A stretch of 64,000 bases of DNA from CAZLQF01 sp964561545 (GCA_964561545.1 CAZLQF010000013.1:14163-78162), one strand, 5' to 3'; numbered from the stretch's first letter, positions 36,308 to 45,842 are shown. The notes: generated by a model not told the origin, from the letters alone. Numbers and translations are program-made.

Positions 36308-36335
36308 AAAGACTTGTCTATTGATTCAAGTCTTT
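36308..36335 (+). promoter_or_regulatory. Second hairpin in the metE leader
   Basis: AAAGACTTG (36308-36316) and CAAGTCTTT (36327-36335) pair perfectly over 9 bp. It lies 68 bases before the metE ATG. No strong T run follows, so a terminator is not certain. Confidence 0.5.
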
Positions 36336-36403
36336 CTATTAACAATCCATTTCTCTTAGCGCACTTCGACTCGTAAGCATCATTTGTTAAACCAAAACAA
36401 GAT

Positions 36404-38719
36404 ATGCTTATGTTAACACACAATTTAGGTTACCCACGTATTGGTCCCAAAAGAGAGCTTAAAAAAGCTTGCGAAAGCTATTGGAAAGGCAAAATTGACC
36501 AATCAGCGCTTGAAGCAACTGCTCAGGAGATCAGAAAGAACAATTGGCAAACTCAGCAAGAAGCTGGTATAGACCTTGTACCAACCAATGACTTTGCCTA
36601 CTATGACCACGTATTGGACATGGCTCTGGTAACGGGCGCTATTCCCGACCGCTTCCTACCAGTAGCAGAAAAATCGAATCTATCAGAATTGGACCTTTAC
36701 TTTGCCATGGCAAGAGGTTATCAAGACGATCAGCATGACGTCATTGCTATGGAAATGACCAAGTGGTTCGACACGAACTATCATTACATCGTTCCAGAAT
36801 TCAATAAAAATCAGGAATTCAAGCTTTACTCCAACAAAATCTTTGATGAATATAAGGAAGCCAAGGAACAAGTTAACGCCAAGCCCGTCATTTTAGGCCC
36901 GGTCAGCTACCTTATGTTGGGCAAGGAAAAGGATGAAGGCTTCCACCGTTTAGATTTGTTAGACAAGCTTTTACCAGTATACCATGAAATCATGGAAAAA
37001 TTGGCTTCTTTGGGTGCCGAATGGGTTCAACTTGACGAACCTTATCTGGCTATGGACTTGGACGATCAAGCCAAGCAAGCATTTGAACAAGCTTATCAAG
37101 CACTTGGCAATCAACATACCAACTTAAAGTTGCTATTAGCTACGTATTTTGAAGGCATCAGAGACAATAGTGATTTAGCTACTGCACTCCCTATTCAGGC
37201 ATTGCACTTAGATTTGGCCAAGGCACCCCGTCAATTGGATTTTATGTTGGATAAAATACCCGATGGAATGACCCTTTCATTAGGAATAGTCAATGGACGG
37301 AACATTTGGAAAAATGATTTCGAGCAGGCATTGGGTACCATCCAGAAAGCCAGGGAAAAGCTTGGAGAAGACCGGCTTATGTTGGCCCCTTCGTGTTCAT
37401 TGTTGTTGTCTCCTTATGACCTTGACCTCGAGACCAACGAAGAAGTTTTAACACCTGAAATCAAAAACTGGTTGGCATTTGCTAAGCAAAAGGTGCATGA
37501 GGTAGCAACGCTTGGTAAATTGGCTTCACGTGATACTTTTGATCAATACAAAAACGCCCTTGAAGCCAACAAAAAGGCCATCCAAAGCAGGCGTGAAAGT
37601 GAATTGATCCACAATGAGAAGGTTAAGCAACGAGCCAACGCTGTGAAATCAGAAGATGCCGATCGCAACCAACCATTTGCGAAAAGAAAGGAACAACAGC
37701 GAGCGAACCTCAACCTTCCTGATTTTCCGACCACTACAATTGGTTCATTCCCGCAAACCACGGACATCAGAAAATTGAGGAGGAAGTTCAAAAAAGGTGA
37801 TATTGACAAAGCCACTTACGAAGAAGAATTGAAAGCAGCTACCAAAACTGCCATCAAGTGGCAGGAGGAAGTTAATCTTGATGTATTGGTACATGGTGAG
37901 TTTGAAAGGAACGACATGGTAGAATATTTTGGTGAGCAACTGGAAGGTTATGTATTTACAGAAAACGGTTGGGTGCAAAGCTTTGGTACCCGATGTGTAA
38001 AGCCACCCATCATTTATGGAGACGTAACCCGTAAAAGTGCCATGACCGTGGATTGGATCAATTATGCCCAATCGCTAACTGATCAGCCTGTCAAAGGCAT
38101 GCTAACCGGCCCGGTTACCATGCTGCAGTGGTCTTTTGTTAGGGACGATCAGCCAAAATCAGAAACCTGTAAGCAAATTTCCCTTGCAATCCGTGATGAA
38201 GTAAAAGATCTTGAGGAAAATGGCACCAAAGTAATCCAAATTGATGAACCAGCACTGCGTGAAGGATTGCCATTGCGAAGGAATGATTGGGATGATTACC
38301 TTATATGGGCCGTCAATTCCTTTAGGCTTGCTTCTGCCGTTGTGGATGACGCTACCCAAATCCACACCCACATGTGCTATGCAGAATTCAATGACATCAT
38401 TGAAAGCATTGCCAACTTGGATGCCGATGTGATCACCATTGAAACATCAAGGTCACAAATGGAATTGTTGGATGCCTTTGTAGAATTCAAATATCCCAAT
38501 GACATTGGCCCCGGTGTTTATGATATTCACTCGCCCCGCATTCCAACCGTTAAGGAGATGCAGAACCTCATTAACAAAGCGGCAGATGTCTTACCGGCTG
38601 AAAACATTTGGGTCAACCCCGATTGCGGCTTGAAAACCAGAAACTGGGAAGAGGTCAAGCCAGCGCTTGAGAACATGGTGGCAGCAGCGCAGGGGTTGCG
38701 AGAAGAAGTCACTGTGTAG
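36404..38719 (+). CDS. metE: Cobalamin-independent methionine synthase
   Basis: MetE transfers the methyl group from 5-methyltetrahydropteroyl-glutamate to homocysteine, making methionine without B12. The 771-residue protein starts LTHNLGYPRIGPKRELKKA, has the second-domain start TTIGSFPQTTDIRKLRR near residue 445, and the zinc site made of HTHMCYAEF (Cys658) and WVNPDCGLKTRNWEE. The protein may start at the third residue (Met at 36410), which fits homologs best. The cobalamin riboswitch upstream lets the cell save this enzyme when B12, and presumably MetH, is available. Confidence 0.97.
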   Translation: MLMLTHNLGYPRIGPKRELKKACESYWKGKIDQSALEATAQEIRKNNWQTQQEAGIDLVPTNDFAYYDHVLDMALVTGAIPDRFLPVAEKSNLSELDLYFAMARGYQDDQHDVIAMEMTKWFDTNYHYIVPEFNKNQEFKLYSNKIFDEYKEAKEQVNAKPVILGPVSYLMLGKEKDEGFHRLDLLDKLLPVYHEIMEKLASLGAEWVQLDEPYLAMDLDDQAKQAFEQAYQALGNQHTNLKLLLATYFEGIRDNSDLATALPIQALHLDLAKAPRQLDFMLDKIPDGMTLSLGIVNGRNIWKNDFEQALGTIQKAREKLGEDRLMLAPSCSLLLSPYDLDLETNEEVLTPEIKNWLAFAKQKVHEVATLGKLASRDTFDQYKNALEANKKAIQSRRESELIHNEKVKQRANAVKSEDADRNQPFAKRKEQQRANLNLPDFPTTTIGSFPQTTDIRKLRRKFKKGDIDKATYEEELKAATKTAIKWQEEVNLDVLVHGEFERNDMVEYFGEQLEGYVFTENGWVQSFGTRCVKPPIIYGDVTRKSAMTVDWINYAQSLTDQPVKGMLTGPVTMLQWSFVRDDQPKSETCKQISLAIRDEVKDLEENGTKVIQIDEPALREGLPLRRNDWDDYLIWAVNSFRLASAVVDDATQIHTHMCYAEFNDIIESIANLDADVITIETSRSQMELLDAFVEFKYPNDIGPGVYDIHSPRIPTVKEMQNLINKAADVLPAENIWVNPDCGLKTRNWEEVKPALENMVAAAQGLREEVTV

Positions 38720-38770
38720 ATAATTTGGCCCTAAGCTTTAAGATATGAGATAGGGTTTTCAACATTAAGC

Positions 38771-38811
38771 AAGGTTTCCCGCAGTTTGCTAATCTGCGGG
38801 AGCCTTATTTC
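38771..38811 (+). terminator. Probable terminator of metE
   Basis: AAGG and TCCCGCAG (38771-38782 region) pair with CTGCGGGA and CCTT (38793-38805), followed by ATTTCTT. The T tail is short, so read-through is possible. Confidence 0.65.
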
Positions 38812-39093
38812 TTGAACCCAAAATTGAAGGATGTGAATTTAGAAAGTTTTCAAAATTTGCCGGTTAGTACTAAATGCAAATACACTCCAGCATTGGGCCA
38901 TTACTTAATGAGCATTGAAGAATACTACTATGGGATCAGTTTGTATTCCGTTAGTAACTTCTACGTAGAACTTTGGTATGTGATCAAAGAGCAAACCATC
39001 ATCAAAATAAGAGCCTATAGGCACTTAACCCCCTACAGCCCCTTTCTAAGGCGTATCAACCTGGATGATATTTCGAAAGGTGAAGCTCATTAA
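38812..39093 (+). CDS. Small conserved Bacteroidota protein of unknown function
   Basis: A 93-codon frame that begins at TTG and lacks an ATG in the first part; TTG at 38824 or GTG at 38833 are other possible starts. The text, SFQNLPVSTKCKYT then YYYGISLYSVSNFYVELWYV and ISLDDI-like ending INLDDISKGEAH, follows the pattern of a short protein family common in Bacteroidota (FxxLPL, a glycine-hydrophobic stretch, Y-Y-x-LY-x-FYVEVWY, then hydrophobic beta strands). I know of no function. The preceding terminator suggests it needs its own promoter or read-through from metE. Confidence 0.5.
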   Translation: MNPKLKDVNLESFQNLPVSTKCKYTPALGHYLMSIEEYYYGISLYSVSNFYVELWYVIKEQTIIKIRAYRHLTPYSPFLRRINLDDISKGEAH

Positions 39094-39267
39094 CGCAAAT
39101 TTCCAAATTAGCCTCATCCCCCTTGAGCATCAACTCAAATGATGCTATTAACAAACCCTTAAGAGGGCACAATAATGGCCAATGATCATGTTGAAGACCA
39201 CAACCTGTTACCAACATTAAAACTTGTTTGTTAACCACATTGATCATGCATAACTCCAAACCTTGCT

Positions 39268-39275
39268 TATTTTTG
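39268..39275 (+). promoter_or_regulatory. Candidate -7 element for the thiolase gene
   Basis: TATTTTTG matches TAnnTTTG, 17 bases before the thiolase ATG, so the leader would be very short. The best -33 match is a TTG 25 bases upstream. Confidence 0.35.
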
Positions 39276-39292
39276 TGCAAAACTTTTGACTT

Positions 39293-40492
39293 ATGAGTGA
39301 AGCCTATGTTATAGATGCCTTACGTACACCACTTGGTACTTTCGGTGGTGGATTATCCCCGGTACGCCCGGACGACATGGCCGCCCATGTAATCACGGAA
39401 ATATTGAACCGCAATTCCGATATCAAATCCGATCAATTTGAAGATGTTGTTTTTGGCGCTGCCAACCAGGCCGGTGAGGACAATCGCAACGTTGCGCGCA
39501 TGGCGTTGTTATTGGCTGGAATGCCGGAACATGTAGCTGGTGTTACGGTCAACCGGCTCTGTGCCTCAAGCTTGCAGTCCATCATGGATACATCAAGGTC
39601 CATTAAATTAGATGAAGCGGATTATTACATGGCAGGTGGCGTAGAAAGTATGAGCCGTGCGCCTTATGTTATGAAAAAGCCCACTAAAGCCTTTGATCCA
39701 AAGCCAGAGATCTACGACACCACGATTGGATGGCGGTTTGTTAATAAGAAGCTCAAGGAAAAGTATTATCCCTACTCTATGGGTGAAACGGCAGAAAATG
39801 TGGCTGAAAAGTACAACGTAAGTCGCGAAGCCCAGGATGAATTTGCCCATAAAACCCAACAAAAATACCAACAAGCCCATGAAGCCGGCAAACTTAATGA
39901 TGAACTTATCCCGGTAACCATTCCTCAACGTAAGGGCGATCCTGTGGTTGTGGACCAAGATGAACATCCCAGGCTTTCGTCAGTCGAAAAACTGAGCAAG
40001 CTTAAACCCGTTTTCCGGGAAGGTGGTAGCGTTACAGCTGGCAATGCATCAGGTGTTAATGATGGCGCTGCTAATTTAATTCTGGCCAGTGATCAGGGGG
40101 TTAAACAAAATGACCTTAAGCCAATGGCGCGTGTAGTAAGCATGGCCGTTGCAGGCGTGGAACCAGCTTACATGGGGTTGGGTCCCATTCCATCCACCCA
40201 AAAAGCGCTCAAACGGGCTGGACTTACGATTGATGATATTGACCTGGTTGAATTGAATGAAGCATTTGCAGCGCAATCCATCGTTTGCATTGATGAGTTG
40301 GGCCTCAATCCCGAGATTGTCAACGTCAACGGAGGTGCCATTGCACTGGGCCATCCATTGGGATGCAGTGGAGCCCGGATTTCCACAACGCTCCTGCATG
40401 AAATGCAAAAACGTAATAACGTGAAATACGGACTTGCTACCATGTGCGTTGGTGTAGGGCAAGGCGCTGCCGTTATTTATGAGAAAGTGTGA
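39293..40492 (+). CDS. Acetyl-CoA acyltransferase (thiolase)
   Basis: A 399-residue thiolase that joins or splits acyl-CoA units. The first catalytic Cys is in NRLCASSLQSIMD (common form NRLCGSGLQA), then MAGGVESMSRAPYVM, the NGGAIALGHPLGCSGARI motif with the catalytic His, and the second Cys in LATMCVGVGQGAA. It is nearest to degradative 3-ketoacyl-CoA or 3-oxoadipyl-CoA thiolases. No hydroxyacyl-CoA dehydrogenase is next to it, so the pathway is not fixed by context. Confidence 0.92.
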   Translation: MSEAYVIDALRTPLGTFGGGLSPVRPDDMAAHVITEILNRNSDIKSDQFEDVVFGAANQAGEDNRNVARMALLLAGMPEHVAGVTVNRLCASSLQSIMDTSRSIKLDEADYYMAGGVESMSRAPYVMKKPTKAFDPKPEIYDTTIGWRFVNKKLKEKYYPYSMGETAENVAEKYNVSREAQDEFAHKTQQKYQQAHEAGKLNDELIPVTIPQRKGDPVVVDQDEHPRLSSVEKLSKLKPVFREGGSVTAGNASGVNDGAANLILASDQGVKQNDLKPMARVVSMAVAGVEPAYMGLGPIPSTQKALKRAGLTIDDIDLVELNEAFAAQSIVCIDELGLNPEIVNVNGGAIALGHPLGCSGARISTTLLHEMQKRNNVKYGLATMCVGVGQGAAVIYEKV

Positions 40493-40605
40493 CACTTGAT
40501 GTTTGAACTTACAAGTTGGAAGTTTTAAGTGAAAAAAGTTGAGATGTTTAGTTCTTCTGAATTTTTATTTTTTGCTTGTAGCTATTATTAATTATTCATT
40601 ACTAA

Positions 40606-41391
40606 TTGCCAAACCGCATATTCTTCAACATAGCCTACAACGGTGCTTATTACCACGGCTGGCAGAAACAACTGAATGCACCTGCCGTTCAGGATGTAAT
40701 TGATAAAAACTTCCGAAAAGTGCTGCAGGAAAACATTCGAACAATTGGTTGCGGAAGAACAGATACAGGGGTCCATGCCAAGAATTTTTACTTCCATTTT
40801 GATACAGAGCAAGATTTTGAGCCCACATTTTTGGAAAAAGCCAACCATATCCTGCCTCGCTCCATTTGGGTGAAATCCATGCTTGAACCTACCCAAGATG
40901 ATGCACACTCCAGATATTCAGCCCAAAAGCGTACTTACGATTATTACATTTGTACATCCAGGAATCCATTTTACCTAAACACCGCCACTTATTACCACCA
41001 TGCGGTAGATCTGGATCTTATGAACCAAGGTTGTCAAATTCTAATGGAATACGAGAATTTTGAAACATTCAGTAAGCTCAACAAAGAATTAACCCACTAC
41101 AAATGCCAACTTCATGAGGCTTATTGGGAGCAAGTGAACCATGAGCTCATCCGGTTCCGAATCACCGCCAACCGTTTCATAAGGCGCATGGTTAGAATGA
41201 TCGTGATAACCCTCATATATTTGGGCAGCGGTAAGGTTTCCCTAGATCATTTAAGGTACATGATCGAAAGTAGAAACCGCAATTTGGTAAAAGGCTCTGC
41301 ACCACCCGATGGGTTGTATTTAGCCGAAGTAACATACCCGGATGACCTCTTAAAGGAAGTTGCAAGCCAGTCTTGGGCAAGTTATCTGTAA
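40606..41391 (+). CDS. truA: tRNA pseudouridine synthase A
   Basis: TruA makes pseudouridine at positions 38-40 of tRNA anticodon arms. Catalytic Asp lies in IRTIGCGRTDTGVHAK near residue 50, and the later RITANRFIRRMVRMIVITL and SAPPDGLYL motifs fit the family. No ATG is available upstream, so translation begins at TTG (protein MPNRIFFNIAYNG). At 261 residues the length is normal. It follows the thiolase by 113 bases. Confidence 0.93.
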   Translation: MPNRIFFNIAYNGAYYHGWQKQLNAPAVQDVIDKNFRKVLQENIRTIGCGRTDTGVHAKNFYFHFDTEQDFEPTFLEKANHILPRSIWVKSMLEPTQDDAHSRYSAQKRTYDYYICTSRNPFYLNTATYYHHAVDLDLMNQGCQILMEYENFETFSKLNKELTHYKCQLHEAYWEQVNHELIRFRITANRFIRRMVRMIVITLIYLGSGKVSLDHLRYMIESRNRNLVKGSAPPDGLYLAEVTYPDDLLKEVASQSWASYL

Positions 41392-41504
41392 GCACCCCTA
41401 AAACACAAAATTTTTCATCTTGACCATGCCAACCTTCTAAAGAGATAGTAGTTGGCAAAATACGGCTGCTAATTTAACAACCTTCAAACACCAATCTTAA
41501 TGGT

Positions 41505-43271
41505 TTACTTGTCTGGCCTTTCAAGCTGAAGGCCCAATTCTTTAAGTTGCTTTGGGTCAATTTTAGAAGGAGCATCGATCATCAAATCCCGACCTGCATT
41601 GTTTTTTGGGAAAGGAATCACCTCCCGGATGGTTTCCGTTTCATTGAACAGGGCACACCAACGATCAAACCCAAAAGCAATACCGCCATGCGGGGGTGCT
41701 CCATATTCAAGCGCATTCAAGAGAAAGCCGAATTTCTGCTCCCCTTCTTCCTTTGAGATGCCCAGCAGGTTAAAATACTTTTCCTGCATTTCCCGCTCGT
41801 GTATACGTATAGAACCTGAGGCGCACTCATGACCGTTCAAGACAAAGTCGTAAGAGGAGGCCCTGGCTTTTTCCGGATTTTTATCAAGCTTGGCCTTATC
41901 TTCCTCTAATGGCGCTGTAAAGGGATGGTGAGCAAAAGTGTATTTTTCATCTTCCTCATCCCATTCCATGAGTGGAAAGTCAATTACCCATAATGGCTTA
42001 TAGTCAGTGAACTTTCTGAGGTCAAGACGAGTGCCCATTTCGAGCCGCAAATCACCCAATGCTGCTTTGGTTTTTTGAGCAGGCCCAGCCAGGATCAACA
42101 TTAGATCTCCGGGCTTGGCTTCAAAGCGTTCAGCCCATTGTTGAAGCGAATCTTGCCCAAAGAACTTATCTACCGAGGATTTAAGCGAACCGTCTTCCTG
42201 GTATTTAACCCACACCAACCCTTGCATACCACGATTCGGTTGTTTTACAAAATCCGTCAATTGATCCAGGTCTTTTCTACTATATGATGCACAGCCCGTA
42301 GCATTAATCCCGGCGATCACCCCGTTTTTTTGCAATACATCCGCAAACACTTTAAAATCAGTTCCTTCAAGCACATCATTCAAATGTTTGAATTGCATGC
42401 CAAAACGAATGTCCGGTTTATCGGTCCCGTAATGGTTCATGGCATCCTCATAGCTAATAACTGGTATTTCACCAATTTCAATGCCTTTTACGGATTTAAA
42501 CAAGTGACGCACCAATCCATTGAAGGTCTGGATAATGTCATCGCGGTCAACAAACGTCATCTCACAATCAATTTGGGTGAACTCAGGCTGCCGATCGGCC
42601 CGGAAATCTTCATCCCGAAAACAACGCACCACCTGGAAATACTTGTCGAACCCGCCCATCATGATCAATTGCTTGAATGTTTGCGGGGATTGGGGCAAAG
42701 CATAAAAATCTCCATTGTGCAACCTTGAAGGGACCACAAAATCGCGGGCTCCCTCGGGGGTTGATTTGATCAAATACGGTGTTTCTACTTCAATAAATTC
42801 CTGATCCGATAGGTAATTGCGGGCCGCCTGCAACATCTGGTGGCGAAGGATGATCTTCTGTTGTTGGTTGACTCGTCTTAAATCCAGATAACGGTATTTC
42901 ATCCTGAGCTCTTCCCCACCATCGGTATCTTCCTCTATAGTAAAAGGAGGTGTTTTAGAAGCATTGAGTACCTTAAAGGAACCTACCAGGATCTCCACAT
43001 TCCCCGTTGGCAACTCAGGATTCTTGTTACTGCGCTCCGTTACTTGACCGTTGACCTTAATCACATATTCACGTCCCAATTCGCGGGCTTCCTTACACAA
43101 TGCGGGCTGGGTTTCCATATTGAAAACCAACTGGGTAATCCCATACCGATCCCGAAGGTCAACGAAGGTCATGCCGCCTAAATCCCGGTTTCTTTGAACC
43201 CATCCGCAAAGGGTTACTTGTTGGTCAACGTTATCAATTCTTAATTCACCGCAATTGTGGGTACGAAGCAT
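41505..43271 (-). CDS. aspS: Aspartyl-tRNA synthetase
   Basis: Class IIb synthetase that charges tRNA-Asp. The 588-residue protein has the N-terminal anticodon-binding OB fold (LCGWVQRNRDLGGMTFVDLRD), catalytic motif 2 as VRCFRDEDFRADRQPEFTQID, a bacterial-type GAD insertion (about residues 290-420), and motif 3 as GIAFGFDRWCALF. A CAAAAATA at 43296-43303 reads as TATTTTTG on the minus strand, a likely -7 element. It stands alone on its strand. Confidence 0.96.
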   Translation of the reverse strand: MLRTHNCGELRIDNVDQQVTLCGWVQRNRDLGGMTFVDLRDRYGITQLVFNMETQPALCKEARELGREYVIKVNGQVTERSNKNPELPTGNVEILVGSFKVLNASKTPPFTIEEDTDGGEELRMKYRYLDLRRVNQQQKIILRHQMLQAARNYLSDQEFIEVETPYLIKSTPEGARDFVVPSRLHNGDFYALPQSPQTFKQLIMMGGFDKYFQVVRCFRDEDFRADRQPEFTQIDCEMTFVDRDDIIQTFNGLVRHLFKSVKGIEIGEIPVISYEDAMNHYGTDKPDIRFGMQFKHLNDVLEGTDFKVFADVLQKNGVIAGINATGCASYSRKDLDQLTDFVKQPNRGMQGLVWVKYQEDGSLKSSVDKFFGQDSLQQWAERFEAKPGDLMLILAGPAQKTKAALGDLRLEMGTRLDLRKFTDYKPLWVIDFPLMEWDEEDEKYTFAHHPFTAPLEEDKAKLDKNPEKARASSYDFVLNGHECASGSIRIHEREMQEKYFNLLGISKEEGEQKFGFLLNALEYGAPPHGGIAFGFDRWCALFNETETIREVIPFPKNNAGRDLMIDAPSKIDPKQLKELGLQLERPDK

Positions 43272-43446
43272 CTCAAGGTTATTTTAATTGAGCCACAAAA
43301 ATATTGATTTCAAGGGACTACATAGATAAACCAATCGCATTCATTTTTCAACGAAGACTTTTTTCAAATCGAAAAACCTCCTTGTATTATTTAGGCCATC
43401 CAAATAGTGGCTTCAGGAGCCATTCTATGCAAACCAACCTTTTTCC

Positions 43447-43454
43447 TATTTTTG
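43447..43454 (+). promoter_or_regulatory. Candidate -7 element for the small membrane protein and kbl
   Basis: TATTTTTG matches TAnnTTTG, 22 bases before the ATG at 43477. No clear -33 partner is present. Confidence 0.35.
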
Positions 43455-43476
43455 CATGAATATAAACTTTTAAAAG

Positions 43477-43815
43477 ATGGAATTCTTTAAGGGATTACAA
43501 CCCTTGGCTTCTTGGTTACTACGCCTTGCTTTGGCTTTGATCATCATATTGATCTATCAAGAGGAGGTAAGTAATGTCAATTTCCAATCCCCTTTATTCT
43601 TTTTAGCGGTTTTAAGCTATGTGGGAGCCATTGTATTGTTACTTGGAGGATTTTTACAAAACACCCTACTCACAAGAATCGGTGCATTGCTTCTTGTTTT
43701 GTTGGGGATGTATGGCATTGTATCCAGCTTTCAAGGTGTTGACCTGCAATTTTCAAGTAAGTTGTTAAGGGTATGCATTGCCTTTTATTTTTTAACTGCT
43801 GGCAACAAAGCTTAA
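43477..43815 (+). CDS. Small four-helix membrane protein of unknown function
   Basis: A 112-residue protein made almost entirely of four hydrophobic segments (near residues 10-28, 42-60, 66-86, 92-108), with the amphipathic start MEFFKGLQPLASWLLRLALA. It resembles DoxX-like small membrane proteins in shape, but it has no recognised motif. It precedes kbl by 69 bases on the same strand, so they may be co-transcribed. Confidence 0.6.
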   Translation: MEFFKGLQPLASWLLRLALALIIILIYQEEVSNVNFQSPLFFLAVLSYVGAIVLLLGGFLQNTLLTRIGALLLVLLGMYGIVSSFQGVDLQFSSKLLRVCIAFYFLTAGNKA

Positions 43816-43884
43816 CGCGAAATTGCTGTGGCGTGATTAAAATGTTAAATTTAATGTTTCAAAAATTAAAATAAACCAGAGAGT

Positions 43885-45084
43885 ATGTACGGTAAACTAA
43901 AAGATAGATTACAAAAGGAACTGCAAGAAACAAAAGATGCCGGACTTTATAAGGAAGAACGCATTATTGCGAGTTCTCAGGCAGCAGAAGTGACCCTTGA
44001 AAGTGGCAAAAAGCTTTTGAATTTTTGCGCTAATAACTATTTGGGCCTTGCCAATAACCAGGATTTGGCTGATGCAGCAAAAGACACGATGGATGAGCGT
44101 GGTTATGGTTTAGCTTCGGTCCGTTTCATTTGCGGCACCCAGGACATCCATAAACAACTGGAAAACAAGCTTGCTGAATTCACCGGTATGGAGGATGCCA
44201 TTTTATATGCCGCGGCATTTGATTCGAATGGCGGTTTGTTTGAACCACTTTTTGGTCCAGATGACGCCATTATCTCTGATGCCTTGAATCATGCCTCCAT
44301 TATTGATGGTATTCGTTTATGCAAGGCCCAGCGTTTTAGGTACAAGCACAGCGATATGCAGGATTTAGAAGGCAAGCTACAAGAATCGCAAAATGCCAGG
44401 CATCGCGTCATCGCTACAGATGGGGTCTTTTCGATGGATGGTGATGTTGCCAAACTCAATGAGATCTGCGATCTTGCTGATAAATATGATGCCTTAGTAA
44501 TGGTAGATGACTGCCATGCTACTGGTTTTATGGGCAAAACCGGCCGTGGAACGCATGAATACCATCATGTAATGGACCGGGTTGACATCATCACCAGTAC
44601 ACTTGGTAAAGCGTTGGGTGGTGCAATGGGTGGATTTACGGCTGCCAAAAAAGAAATTGTAGAAGTATTGCGACAAAGATCGCGGCCTTATTTGTTCTCA
44701 AATAGCTTAACACCGGCCATTGTGGGAGGTTCTCTCCATGTCCTGGAAAAGCTTAGCCAAACCACGGAACTAAGGGATAAACTTGAACGCAACACTCATT
44801 ATTTCCGTGAGCAACTCCAAAAGAACGGTTTTGACATTAAGCCCGGCAATCACCCCATTGTCCCAATCATGCTCTATGATGCTCCAATGGCCCAAAAAAT
44901 GGCCGGCGAATTGTTAGAGGAAGGGATATATGTTACGGGATTTTACTACCCTGTTGTTCCTAAAGGAGAAGCTCGAATCAGAGTGCAGCTATCTGCAGCA
45001 CATGAACAAGAGCACATGGACAAAGCCATTGACGCTTTTACTAAAATTGGGGATCGACTTGGCGTACTGCAAAAGCAATCTTAA
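43885..45084 (+). CDS. kbl: Glycine C-acetyltransferase (2-amino-3-ketobutyrate CoA ligase)
   Basis: Kbl splits 2-amino-3-ketobutyrate with CoA into glycine and acetyl-CoA, the second step of threonine breakdown; PLP-dependent class II enzyme of 399 residues. Marks are NFCANNYLGLANNQ, RFICGTQDIHKQLE, VMVDDCHATGFMGKTGRGTH, and the PLP-lysine motif STLGKALGGAMGGF. The partner threonine dehydrogenase is not in the window. Related to serine palmitoyltransferase and BioF, but Kbl signatures (VRFICGTQ, ATDGVFSMDGD) are present. Confidence 0.93.
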   Translation: MYGKLKDRLQKELQETKDAGLYKEERIIASSQAAEVTLESGKKLLNFCANNYLGLANNQDLADAAKDTMDERGYGLASVRFICGTQDIHKQLENKLAEFTGMEDAILYAAAFDSNGGLFEPLFGPDDAIISDALNHASIIDGIRLCKAQRFRYKHSDMQDLEGKLQESQNARHRVIATDGVFSMDGDVAKLNEICDLADKYDALVMVDDCHATGFMGKTGRGTHEYHHVMDRVDIITSTLGKALGGAMGGFTAAKKEIVEVLRQRSRPYLFSNSLTPAIVGGSLHVLEKLSQTTELRDKLERNTHYFREQLQKNGFDIKPGNHPIVPIMLYDAPMAQKMAGELLEEGIYVTGFYYPVVPKGEARIRVQLSAAHEQEHMDKAIDAFTKIGDRLGVLQKQS

Positions 45085-45102
45085 AGCTCAATGCTTCCAT
45101 AT

Positions 45103-45159
45103 AAGTAGTAGGTATTAAAGGGCTTGTTATAGCACTTTTAATAGCTACTACCTGCTTTT
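45103..45159. terminator. Hairpin between convergent kbl and DUF4412 genes
   Basis: A stem of about 15 bp (around 45104-45119 with 45136-45152) with one or two mismatches and a 16-base loop, followed on the plus strand by TGCTTTT. It lies against the end of the minus-strand gene, so it may serve both. Confidence 0.5.
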
Positions 45160-45842
45160 CACTGCCCTCTCATTTGCTTCAATTCTTCCAAGCTTTTTTC
45201 TGTATAACCATCCGGAATGGTAAGGTTAAAGTTGTTGCGAGCGGGCTTAGATTGGTCAATAGACGTGGCTTTAAATTGCATTTTCATCTTGTTTCTGTTG
45301 AATTCCATCATTAGTGGAAATCCTTTAATGTCCCCATGCGCATACTGCATGGATGTTTTGGGCGCTTGAATTTTATTCGTATACCAATAATCCATGTTCA
45401 TGGTTTTGTTTTTGCGCTCCAATTTCATAATTGCTTTCTTGCAGGTATAACCAGCTATTTCACGAGTTTGATCGGTTTTCTCAATGGAATAGTTAGTACC
45501 TTTTTGTTCCTGCTGGTACTTTTTCAATTCTTCCTTGGTCATTTTGGAGGCATATTTTTGGTTCATCATATTCATGAGCATCAGCGCTTTTTTGCCATTG
45601 CTAATTACGTCCACTTTAGCATGCCCCAAATCCATCTTAGTAAGGGACCGATTCTTACTCCACATGAAAGTCATGGAAGAGTTTTGGAACATTTCAATCA
45701 TCGTTTCGGGCATTTCTTCTTTACCACTAATTTTAATTTCATAGTTAATGGTACCTTGCTTTAAATTTTCATTGGGGTAAAAAGCAGAGAGGCTCATGCA
45801 ACCAATAAAACCAAGTACAGTCAGTAAAGTTAATCTTTTCAT
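45159..45842 (-). CDS. DUF4412-type exported protein
   Basis: A 227-residue protein with a signal peptide (residues 1-20, ends LSAFYP) and a lipid-like beta structure. The text GTINYEIKISGKEEMPETMIEMF, IEKTDQTREIAGYTCKKAI and KTMNMDYWYT is the pattern of DUF4412, a family related to outer-membrane carriers of the LolA/GLPGLI type. It has many Met residues in the middle (MIEMFQNSSMTFMW and LMLMNMMNQKY). Function unknown; its partner or ligand is not visible nearby. Confidence 0.7.
   Translation of the reverse strand: MKRLTLLTVLGFIGCMSLSAFYPNENLKQGTINYEIKISGKEEMPETMIEMFQNSSMTFMWSKNRSLTKMDLGHAKVDVISNGKKALMLMNMMNQKYASKMTKEELKKYQQEQKGTNYSIEKTDQTREIAGYTCKKAIMKLERKNKTMNMDYWYTNKIQAPKTSMQYAHGDIKGFPLMMEFNRNKMKMQFKATSIDQSKPARNNFNLTIPDGYTEKSLEELKQMRGQ

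Noticed and set aside
39056..39280. 74-codon minus-strand frame between the small protein and the thiolase
   Set aside because: No conserved motif and overlaps the thiolase leader; probably chance.
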